Assembly (NCBI RefSeq): GCF_964199755.1 | Contig: NC_133903.1 | Location: 8,289,001-8,353,000, forward strand | Length of the DNA stretch: 64,000 nt | Direction: 5' to 3' | DNA from: Larus michahellis | Lineage: Eukaryota > Chordata > Aves > Charadriiformes > Laridae | Shown: piece by piece, positions 56,401-64,000 of the stretch | Position numbering within the stretch: position 1 is the first letter of the stretch | How the letters are laid out: each line of letters begins with the position of its first letter | Program-made: the position numbers and the translations under genes | The notes under the pieces: model-generated | What the model saw: only the letters and a program-made list of their open reading frames with translations | Databases searched by the model: none | Told to the model about the DNA's origin: nothing

Positions 56401-57751
56401 TGCTTCCACCCTGGAGAAGATTGGGGAGGCTGCTGATGATAAAGTCTCCACCTCTTGCTTCGGCAGCCTGAGGAATCTCTCTAGCAGCTACTTGGAGCCC
56501 TGTGATGGCGGTCGGCGAGAGCACAGGACGGCTCGCAGAGCCCCCTTGGCTGTCATGGAAGGGGCATTCAGGGAAGAGTCTGTTTTAAGAACATCTAGCT
56601 CAGATCTTTCAGATGGGTATGTTAAAAGCTCTGTGCAGCCAGACAGGAATCGCCCTGCTTTGGACCCCTTTGATAATAACAATCAAATTGCCTTTGTTGA
56701 TCAGAGTGATTCTGTGGATAGCTCTCCGGTCAAGGAGGTGAAAGCCCCCAATGGGACAGGGCTGTCTGCAGAAAAGGCAGATGGCACCCCTAAGAAGGTT
56801 CACAGCTCCAAGGGAGTTTCTGAGCCAGACAAAAGTTTGAGGAAGGGAAGGACAGTCTTATCTACCCAAGAGACCAAAGTCTCTCGCTCTTCTCCTCCTC
56901 CACTAAGGAGTTCCCAGAAAGTTTCCCGGTCTAGAAGTAAGATGGACTCCTCTAGGGCCAGTGGGCGACATGGGTCTCCTGCTCCCACTCAGGCTAGGAA
57001 GGACCATAGCACGAAGCCCCTTGAGGTGTCTGTCCCATCAGCTCAACAGAAGCAAAAGTCAGGTTCTCCATCCTCCACAGCTGCCAAGAAAACCCCATCA
57101 GGCTCATTGACTAAGGGCTCTTCTGCTGGGAAGAGCCGGACTTCAGACCGAAGCCTCAGCAGAGAGGGCTCTAAGATAAGTCTGGGGTCGGATAAAACAA
57201 GCGTTACCAGCAGTTCAAGAACGAGCTCCCCACGGATAAGCCACTCTAGGAGTGACAGCAGGGCAGTAGACAGCAAACACGTGCGGAGTTCCTCTATGGC
57301 CAACCTGCGGTCTCCAAATGTTGGTGTGCGTTCTGGTTTGAAGAGGGACAGCAAGTCAGAAGAGAAAGGATTGTCTTTCTTTAAATCAGCCTTAAGGCAG
57401 AAGGAGACCCGGAGGTCAGCAGACCTGGGAAAGACAACGATGCTCTCAAAAAAGACAGGGAGTAGCAGTTCCAAGTCAGGCAGTAAAAATGTGCTGGAAG
57501 ACAAATCGGAGAAAGGTGTCCCACCAGCCCCTCAAACCAATGCCAACGTTACTGCAAAAGAAAAACTTGTCCCAAAAGATGCCACACCCAACAAACATTC
57601 TCTGCTGCCCAGTCGCAAGTCCAAGTCTTCCCAGCTAGATCCCGGAGTCCAGTCTCCTCCTTCCAGTGGCAAGCAGTCTGCTGACAAGCCACTGAAAAAA
57701 TTACCTTCCAGCATGCAGGTGTCTGTACGGCCTTCTCTGGAACCTCAGTGA
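28869..57751 (+). CDS. USP31: ubiquitin carboxyl-terminal hydrolase 31, 16 coding exons
   Basis: USP31 is a cysteine-protease deubiquitinase of the USP (C19) family. Coding exons: 28869-29465, 43735-43872, 44370-44458, 45606-45698, 46814-46949, 47472-47616, 48392-48575, 49311-49422, 50050-50144, 50702-50779, 51289-51418, 52750-52869, 53035-53260, 54118-54276, 54991-55143, 56214-57751. They total 3993 nt, 1330 residues plus TGA (human about 1352). The Pro/Ala/Ser-rich N-terminus is followed by the Cys box GLRNHGNTCFMN (C130), the QHDAQEFLLWLLD box, zinc-knuckle CPHC pairs near 280 and 609, the His box HHGTMQGGHYTAYC (H712) and WYCFDDSEVQQL (FDD at 728-730). The C-terminal ~510 residues are Ser/Lys-rich and probably disordered. 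All frames join cleanly. One intron, after exon 13, uses a GC donor. In human the gene has been linked to NF-kappaB signalling. Confidence 0.97.
39632..39645 (+). repeat. short GT microsatellite
   Basis: Seven GT units in USP31 intron 1. Confidence 0.85.
43064..43210. repeat. AT-rich low-complexity block with repeated AGATA/AAATAGATTT units
   Basis: About 145 bases made almost only of A and T, built from AATAGAT, AATAAATA and TTAAATA words. The word aaatagatttt occurs at 43081 and again at 43201. It stands out from the GC-moderate surroundings, about 520 bases before USP31 exon 2. Confidence 0.8.
43735..43872 (+). CDS. USP31: USP31 exon 2
   Basis: Residues 200-245 (NIVSKNAMQYRGN then AQHDAQEFLLWLLDRVHEDL), the conserved USP motif that positions the catalytic site. 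The acceptor is ctgcag and the donor is AAG|gtaagg. Confidence 0.97.
44370..44458 (+). CDS. USP31: USP31 exon 3
   Basis: Residues 246-274 (PPLEDDVLLEGPAFP...STFVQELFQAQY) and two bases of R275. The acceptor is cttttag and the donor is CAG|gtatat. Confidence 0.96.
45606..45698 (+). CDS. USP31: USP31 exon 4
   Basis: Residues 275-305 with the first zinc pair, SSLTCPHCQKQSNTFDPF, then LCISLPIPLPHT. The acceptor is tactag|G and the donor is ACACG|gtatgt. Confidence 0.96.
46814..46949 (+). CDS. USP31: USP31 exon 5
   Basis: Residues 306-351 (PLYVTVVYQGKCSHCMRIG...TKIPTEQ), a ubiquitin-like insertion segment in the catalytic domain. The acceptor is ccacag|G and the donor is CAG|gtaacg. Confidence 0.97.
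47472..47616 (+). CDS. USP31: USP31 exon 6
   Basis: Residues 352-399 (IVLTEMYYDGFHRSFCDTDD...ETPEIFRPEGILSQR) plus one base of G400. The acceptor is ctctag and the donor is AGAG|gtaagt. Confidence 0.97.
48392..48575 (+). CDS. USP31: USP31 exon 7
   Basis: Residues 400-460. A variable middle (HSRTISYSQGTVKSGKLEQ) lies between the conserved IHVNNNLNNLK and NDKIVLLVCNRACTGQQ. The acceptor is tttcag and the donor is AAAAG|gtgact. Confidence 0.95.
49311..49422 (+). CDS. USP31: USP31 exon 8
   Basis: Residues 461-498 (FGLPFVLHLEKTIAWDILQK, then EILEKMQYFLRP). The acceptor is tgtag|G and the donor is CAG|gtgagg. Confidence 0.97.
50050..50144 (+). CDS. USP31: USP31 exon 9
   Basis: Residues 499-529 (VCPFSLRVVSVVGITYLLPQ, then EERPLCHPTVE) plus two bases of R530. 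The acceptor is ttgcag and the donor is AAAG|gtgagt. Confidence 0.96.
50290..50555 (-). mobile_element. CR1 LINE 3' end in USP31 intron 9
   Basis: On the plus strand the reverse complement of a CR1 3' end is seen: agaatcacagaatggttcgg, then ggaaaggaccttaaagacca, then the 'cctccctgggcaacctgttg' block and 'aagaatttcttcctaatatc'. The element is antisense to USP31, starts about 145 bases after the exon 9 donor and fills nearly half of the 557-base intron. Confidence 0.93.
50702..50779 (+). CDS. USP31: USP31 exon 10
   Basis: Residues 530-555 (ALKSCGQGGTAHVKLVVEWD, then KETKD) and two bases of Y556. The acceptor is ctccag|G and the donor is GATTA|gtaagt. Confidence 0.96.
51289..51418 (+). CDS. USP31: USP31 exon 11
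   Basis: Residues 556-599 (LFVNTEEEYIPDSESVRQQR, then the CTLSQCFQLYTKEEQ box). The acceptor is atgcag|C and the donor is CAG|gtaggg. Confidence 0.96.
52750..52869 (+). CDS. USP31: USP31 exon 12
   Basis: Residues 600-639 with the second zinc pair, WRCPHCKQLQQ, then LWTLPDVLIIHLKRF, the conserved USP 'LPxxLIIHLKRF' strand. The acceptor is ttgtag and the donor is CAG|gtaagg. Confidence 0.97.
53035..53260 (+). CDS. USP31: USP31 exon 13 (catalytic His; GC donor)
   Basis: Residues 640-714 ending NHHGTMQGGHYT, with the catalytic His codon at 53251-53253 (H712). The only donor that joins in frame to exon 14 is TATACAG|gcaagt, a GC-AG intron. Using the nearby GT at 53265 would break the conserved YTAYC reading. 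Confidence 0.96.
54118..54276 (+). CDS. USP31: USP31 exon 14
   Basis: Residues 715-767 (AYCKNSVDGQWYCFDDSEVQ, then ILFYQRRTAIPSWS), which closes the USP fold with the FDD acidic residue and the YILFY strand. The acceptor is tctcag|CA and the donor is GCAG|gtaagc. Confidence 0.97.
54991..55143 (+). CDS. USP31: USP31 exon 15
   Basis: Residues 768-818 (STSSSLCEHWVSRLPGSKQ, then SSRRTSLASLSESVELTGER). Ser-rich and basic. RRTSLASLS looks like a kinase substrate motif. The acceptor is ttgcag and the donor is GATG|gtgtgt. Confidence 0.95.
56214..57751 (+). CDS. USP31: USP31 exon 16 (terminal coding exon)
   Basis: Residues 819-1330. It opens GFSTRPFVRSVQRQSLSSRS and contains FDNNNQIAFVDQSDSVDSSP, SLSREGSKISLGSDK and KGLSFFKSALRQKETRRS, ending SLEPQ-stop. 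A long Ser/Lys/Arg-rich, low-complexity and probably disordered tail typical of USP31. The acceptor is ctgcag|GA. The open frame extends left to 56027, but that part is intron. Confidence 0.97.
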
Positions 57752-60700
57752 AATGCTGCAATCCAGGTGTCTTTTCTTCTGCTGAGAAGCTAATTTATTC
57801 TGAGCTCTTGTTTTTTTGTTCATGTGCCTAATGTATGTTTTGAGGAGAAGTTAACTGCAAGTTGTTAAAAGCGCCTTTTGATTCTGCCATCAAACCAAAT
57901 AGCCACAGGCAGCCAGCACTGATGCAAGTAGTCTAGCTGGAGTCATTGTTGAACATGAATGCAGCTGTCCCATAGCACTTGTACAGGAGTCTCTTTATAG
58001 AAAATGCAACAACTTTCTTCAGATTCAAGGTTTGAAATCTGAAACCCAGTTGTACTGACACTAGTGTGCTTTGTAGAGCTGTGAACTGATATTCCTTTGG
58101 TCTTGTTCTGAGCAGGCTGTGTCCACGTTGGTGTATGGCCTTGTTCTGAGCTATGGAGGGTGCGAAGGAAACTGGAGAGACTGCCGCTTCTTTATGCTCT
58201 CTCTCAACCCTCTCTCCCTGCTCCCCTCCATTTTTCAGGCTTTCTAAAGGGCAATATTTCAACACTAATGTTGTTTCTCAGGTATATACTCAGCCAGTAT
58301 AGGAGGGACTAGCATTAGTGGATGGACAGAAAGGTACCTGTGTGTCCATGCGTACGTGTGTCTGTGTAATAGATTTCATTTTTGCATTCCAACAGCAGAA
58401 TTTTTTTTTTTGTGAAACGTAATCTGCATTTTTTTTTTGTTGCTGTATCTATGAAAGAGTTTTACTCTGTCCATGCCTAAGACGACCTCCACCCTGTCCT
58501 CTTTAATTGCTTTGTCTCTTCTGAAACACTACTAAGCAACAGAAGAAATCACTAAGCAGCAGCCGCTTGCCAGCTCGTACCTGTGGAAGTGCTAGGCGGG
58601 AGATGGTTGCAGTGCCGTAGGAGAGCTGTCTTCATGCACCCGAATGGCAGTGATGCTGTTAGGACCCCTGTTCAAACTCCTGAGAAGAAGTGTTTCCTAA
58701 TGTGCTCAGATGCTTAATCGTAGTGGTGTGAATATAGCATCCGTTATTTATAGGAGTAACGTTTAGATAAGCCAAGTGTCGTCTTGTCTTCTCTGCCCTT
58801 TCTGAGCATGCTTTGAACAAGCCTCTTCGTGCGGGTTGGAGGGGCTGTACCAAAATACCGTGGAGCAGTTTTCACATTCTCCAGAGCGCTGCTACGTTCT
58901 TCCCTTCGGCATGCTTCTCACCTTCCCGGCAGGTCTGGCTACCACATGTCTCTTAGCGAAATGATCCCTATTCTTGTTTGGATGGCGGTCTCTATCAGGG
59001 TTAAAACACTACATCTAGTGATGTCTTTGTTTACATGCCTTTCTTACAGGGGAGATTGCTCAAGTTCCTTAAGATTCCTCTTAAAACTCTTAAAAGGTGG
59101 ATTCCTCAAATCCTTTTATATGCGTGTGGTGTAATTTTTTTTTACTCTCATGAGTTTTTATTAATGTGCTGCATATCCTTTACGTACAGCAGCAGTCTGT
59201 TGTGTATGTCACGACATGCAGCAGCTGGGCAGTGTGCTGGGCACGCTTGTCTTCTGAATGAGGTCTTTGCCTGTCGTATAGTTGTGGGTGGTAAAGCTTC
59301 TCCAGGCTTAGCTTGTGGAGAGACATATTTGTACATCTTTTCTGTCACCGTAACAAATAGCCCTCAAATAAGTAGCGACTCTGATTTAGTCTGTTCCACC
59401 TCCTCGGATGTGCTGATGACCCTGCAAGAAGCCTTGCCCCCAGGTCTGCTGGGCACATTGCCGCTCTGTGATCACCTTTTCTGCTCTGCTCACCACACGT
59501 CCGCAGCCACCTTTGGGGAAGAGGTATTTTGGGGGTAGCTGACACCTTGGAGAAAAGGCCGCGCGTGTGTGTGGAGCTGGGCCGGGGGTGCCACAGAGCG
59601 CTGGTCAGTGTGTGATGGTGAACCCACCTGCAGTATAACCCTTGCTCTGTCCCAGTGATCTTTTGCAGTACTTCCCTTCACGCCACCCAGAAGCAATGCC
59701 AGTAGCCTGCATGTTTTAACAATATGCTGGACTCTGTGCCCTGAAATGTGTTTTTAAACCTGAACATAACCATCTTCTTGATGCATTTCTTCTCCTGGGT
59801 ATTGTTCAGTCTCATTTATTGCAGCAACAAGAAGCAAAGATTGCATTACTTGCTTCTTAAATGTATGACTGGGATTATTCTTGGATTATTTTTTGTTATA
59901 TCCAGCAGAGCAGATAAGACTTGCTTCACATTGTAGTACTTAAATTACTCCCTGAAATGCTGATGTTGAAGTATTTGTTTAAGGTTTTATCTGTATTAAG
60001 GTCTTGCACTGTGGTGACTCTTCTCTTGTAACAACTCTTCTAGCAAGAATGTAATTCTGGGAGCTAGTGCTAACTTGGCGTGGTGTCTTTTAATAGACAG
60101 AACCTAGTTTTCTGTGCGTTGTACCATGGGACATTTGTGAAAGATTATTTTTATCAAATCACATTTTCTTTTCATGCCATTGTTCACTGAAGAAGTTTAA
60201 ACTGGAAGCTAGTGTATGGTTTCTGAGGTGATTTTGCTCCTGCATTGCATGCCTGGACTGGAGGAAATTTTGAAGCCATGTCCAAATTGGTGTTTTAGCT
60301 CATCGCCAGTTCAATACATTTGTGTTTGGGGCATGAGAATGGTCATTAGAGCTCCCATTTGAAGAAAATGGGAATGGGGGGTCCTGCTGCCAAGTGTTCC
60401 AGTAACAGATGTTAAAAGCAGTCAAACCTCTGCAATCCCTTTCTAAAACTTCGTGTGGGTTATTGCAGGCCCTACGGAAAGTGGTTTGTGGAAAAGCAAC
60501 ATCAGTCTTCTCTCCCTGCTTTAAAGCAGGCTTATTTCTTAGCCCTTTCATGCATAGGAACTCCTGTCCATGTGTATTGTGTTGTCCAGATGTAAGGATG
60601 TGGCACTAAGGAACACTGCAGAGAGGGATCTTCCAAGTCCTAGACGCCAACACCACCTTGGCTTTGTGTATTGATCCTTAAAGCAGTGGAGGCTGGAGGC

Positions 60701-62838
60701 TGTTCTGAAGCAGCCATTCATACGCGGTCAGCTCTTTTCTTAAAATTCGTGTTTGGCTTTAGAAGCACTTGTGCCTGTGGAGGACGTAGGTTCTGCCATC
60801 TCCGAAGGTCATCGCTGGCCAGGGATCTTCACCTGCCCCTGGGTGGTGGCATGTGGGGCCTGGAGTGGGATGAGAACGGCTGCTGTCTGGGTTTGCTCTG
60901 CTGGTCACGCACAGCTACGGTGCCTGTGGAATGGCCTGTGGTGTGGCTGCCTGTGGGGTGAGCTGTCCTGCCTTGGGGGTGGTGGAGTTTGGGACCCCAG
61001 AGCTGATGATCTGGAAGCAAAGGTTTAGAGGGCAGCCTCATGCTGGTGAGAAGTGCCTTGAAAGGCCGAGGTCCAGCACTGTCCCAGTCCTCACGCGGCC
61101 GCATAAGCTCCGAGGGAAAGCAGGCTTCGAGCCCTCTGAAGGGTTTTATGATTCCAATCGACTTTGGGTTGAACTCGCCTGCATTGGCCACGTGTAACTC
61201 GTATTTCACATCACATCTCTAGTCTGACGCTTGCTCCTGTTCCTGGAACCAGCCCTCTGGGCGCAGGAAAGCAGCGCCTTCATTCCAGTGCTAGATTCCT
61301 GCTGGAGTCACCTAAAGAAATTATTTTTACCCTTTTTGGGCTGCGTCTTTTGGATAGTGTTTAGTAGTATACAAATTATAAGCACATTTTCAATGACGTG
61401 TGTTAAAGAGGCACCTTTTATTTGTATTAATCACATTTGATAGACAATTTGGTGCCTGCAGTTCTCTGTAACTTGTAAGTGTCTCACTTTGGGTGTATAA
61501 ATTGTTAACCCTTTCAAACTTATCAGATATGGCTAAATAAAAAAAAAAAAAGACGCTTAGGATAGAAAATTAGCAGCTTAATTACAGTACACTTATTCCA
61601 CTGTAAGTGCCCTCATCTCTCTTAGCTGCAGGGTTGTTTGCTTTCCAAAGCTAAAACTTGAGCATGATCAACCATTTTTTTTTCTTTTTTTTTTTTTCTC
61701 AGTAATAAAGGCAGTTTTGCATGGCAGTTCTCTTGCTGTACCCAAATGCATGCACTTACTAACTATGCAAGCATCTAATACAAACCATAGACCGTGCTTT
61801 CAGTCTCAGAAGCTGCTAGGTAGACTCCGGAGCACTGCTTTGAATCTGGACTTCTGTTTCTCGGTGCAGCTGCCTGTCAGCGCGTAGGAGCATGTCCCTG
61901 GGTTCCTGCTTTGTTTGCACATCTTTGATTCTTTCCTTTGCAGAATTCTGCATTACTGACAAGGCTGGAGTGTAGCATAACGTCAAAGGGATCTGAAATG
62001 TTGAAATGAGAACAAACTGGTTTTCTGTATTGTATTGTATTTTTCTTTTTTTTTTTTTATAACAGGGAAAACCCGATCAGTGTTCTGTATGTAGCCTGCC
62101 ATTTTCCATTAACTTTAATGACATGTTCTACGTTGTGAGAAGAGGCAGTCACCTGTAGCCGTACGAGCACTCAAAAAAAAAAAAAAAGGAGTTTTTGTTG
62201 AATTTCTGTGCTAATGGAGCAGTTTCCAGTTGTCAGTGTGCTGCTTGTACTGGTAACGGGGCTTCTGCCTGCCTTCCCGGGAAGAGCCATGCCGGACCCC
62301 AGCTGCCCACAGGGGTGGCTGCACTTCCCGTTCATGCTCCCAAACCGTGGTGGTGGTTGCGTTTCTGAGCTGTGCTCCCATTCGACTGCAGATCCCACCG
62401 GGGCCGTTGTACGCACAGTGTGGGGCCGGCCAGGGTTGCGGCTGGCGCGGGGGCAGCTGGCGAGGTCTCACCGACAGCACGTTTGATTAGCAAGAAGTGT
62501 TGGCCCCGGGATTCCTCCGGGGCTGCCTGGCCCTGTCCCTGCGAGATGCCACCTCGCAGCAGCGCTTAGAGCAGCTGGGCTCAGCAGGGGCTGGGTGTCG
62601 GGCAGGTTCTTGGCCCCACTCCTCCCATGGGTTCTCTGCCCATCCCCCTTGGTCAGCCGGCATAGAGAGGGTTTGGAAACGACATTCCAAATAATTTTAC
62701 TGTTACCTTTTTTTTTTTGTATCTTTGTCATTTGCCTACTAATCCAAAAATAATTTGGCAGTATCTAATGTTATCTGTGGAGGGAACTGAAATTTAGTTT
62801 TAATCTGTGGTGAGATGAAAGAACTACATGGTTTTCTT

Positions 62839-62891
62839 AATAAAAGCACCGTAAAGCATTTACTATGAGGAGCTTTATTTTGTAGAATAAA
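62839..62891 (+). terminator. USP31: possible proximal polyadenylation signals of USP31
   Basis: Two AATAAA hexamers, at 62839-62844 and 62886-62891, in AT-rich sequence. They are candidates for alternative shorter transcripts ending near 62.9 kb. Confidence 0.45.
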
Positions 62892-63685
62892 AGTACCTCT
62901 GAAGACTTGTACAATATCTATATTAGGTCTAAAGGTTTAGGGAGTCTTCTATTTTTTTAAAGGCGATAGCACTCAATTTATCTGCAAATAGTGTTTTTTA
63001 AAAGACACAGATTAAAACTAAGTGTGAACACAAATTCTGTTTCACTCTAGGCCCTGCAGCACAAACGCGTTGCAAGAAAGTTAGTGTTAGGTTTGTATGG
63101 CATTTGTGCAGTGCAATAAGAAACCATTTTTAGGTGCTACATTGCCTTGGGTAGGGTGACACAAGGGAATACAGGCTACAAGTGGCTAGATTATTTTCTT
63201 GTGGCCTTCCAAGTATTTAATTTGTACAGATTTGCTCACCAACTGTGCCTCACCATTGGTTAAAATTGAATTTTAAGTCCTGTTGCAAATGCAGTCTTCT
63301 GGACACGATGTCAGATTTTACACTGGAATATCTACAGTTCTAAAAACTGCATGTCACATCACTGTACACTGATACTGGGACGTGGGGCTTGCCCACACCT
63401 TTGATATTCTCTTCTGTATTTTAATGTTTTTGAACTGTACAGTAATCTGGAAAGCAGGCTGTCTTTACTTGGGATTGAACATTGTACCATAAATTTTAAA
63501 TTATTTGAGGACAAGTGCATGAGACTGTGTCAATGCCTTTTATTATTTATTTGTATGTTTTATTATTCAAGGTGTATGCACTTTTAATATGCAGAATTTA
63601 TATTTTTATGTTAAAAATCATTTTCTTTCAGAAAGAAGAGTTTGAATATGAGGAATTGGAATTAAGTGCAAAAAGGGGAATATGT

Positions 63686-63701
63686 AATAAAATACAATAA
63701 A
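63686..63701 (+). terminator. USP31: distal polyadenylation signals of USP31
   Basis: Two AATAAA hexamers ten bases apart (63686-63691 and 63696-63701). The sequence changes abruptly from AT-rich UTR to GC-rich flank at about 63715. Cleavage is expected around 63715-63725. Confidence 0.7.
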
Positions 63702-63724
63702 TTTATTACTAGGCATCCCGCTGG

Positions 63725-64000
63725 AGTTGAGCATTTTTCCAGGTCTGCATTGTCACCGGCCGAGGCGGCAGTGGCTGCTCCGGCCTGGCCGTGGTCCCCG
63801 CTCTGCTGGTGGGACGCGCCGCCCTGCCTGCTGTCCTGCCGCAGGAGGGGAGCATCTCTCGGGGCAGGGTCGGTGGCTGCCTGGGGTAACCACGGGGGGC
63901 TTCGCCACCGGCTCTAACCACCCAGCTGTGGTGGCATGGGAGGGGGGCATGGGCTCAGTAACTTCCCTCCGCATCCCCCTCTCCACTCCTCTTGAGAAAC
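63725..64000. other. GC-rich flank beyond USP31, no gene recognised
   Basis: About 275 bases of GC-rich sequence with several CpGs, cut by the window edge. No exon with supportable splice sites or known peptide is seen. In human the next gene on this side is HS3ST2, but nothing of it is visible here. Confidence 0.5.

Larger units (their letters stand above)
57752..63720 (+). other. USP31: USP31 3' untranslated region (~6 kb)
   Basis: AT-rich, non-coding sequence continuous from the stop codon, with scattered AATAAA hexamers at 61536, 61704, 62839, 62886, 63686 and 63696. Human USP31 also has a very long 3' UTR, so the distal pair near 63690 is taken as the main end. A GC-richer island lies at 62230-62660. 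No separate gene is recognised. Long T/A runs occur at 58430, 61680, 62040 and 62174. Confidence 0.75.

Overview
The window is vertebrate nuclear DNA and almost certainly avian. It has CR1 LINE 3' ends carrying the bird/archosaur ATTCTATG tail, GC-rich compact sequence, and two multi-exon vertebrate genes in a gene order shared with mammals (USP31 head-to-head with SCNN1G). No species can be named from the sequence alone.

Layout. 1-16.2 kb is intergenic. It holds three CR1 fragments, simple repeats, an isolated CpG island with a leftward-pointing promoter signature at about 5.4-5.7 kb (a candidate non-coding first exon of SCNN1B, the gene expected next), and an unexplained GC/CpG-rich block at 10.7-12.1 kb. 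About 16.2-28.3 kb on the minus strand is SCNN1G, the gamma subunit of the epithelial sodium channel. It has 12 coding exons giving 651 residues, a probable short upstream first exon, and a 3' UTR of about 1.5 kb. About 27.8-29.5 kb is one CpG island acting as a divergent promoter. 28.87-57.75 kb on the plus strand is USP31, a ubiquitin-specific protease. It has 16 coding exons giving 1330 residues, a first intron of 14.3 kb, and a 3' UTR of about 6 kb ending near 63.7 kb. The last ~280 bases are GC-rich with no gene recognised.

All splice junctions were read by hand. The reading frame stays open across every junction in both genes, and the total lengths (651 and 1330 aa) are close to the human proteins as I remember them (about 649 and 1352 aa). 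Both genes therefore look intact and functional.

No new multi-gene system is visible. The most interesting details are: an in-frame upstream ATG that would lengthen gamma-ENaC by 15 residues; a gamma-ENaC whose furin site has lost its P4 arginine; a GC-AG intron splitting the catalytic His region of USP31; a >200-codon out-of-frame ORF overlapping the USP31 start; a cluster of YY1-like motifs and a perfect palindrome in the shared promoter; and the orphan minus-strand CpG promoter at 5.6 kb.
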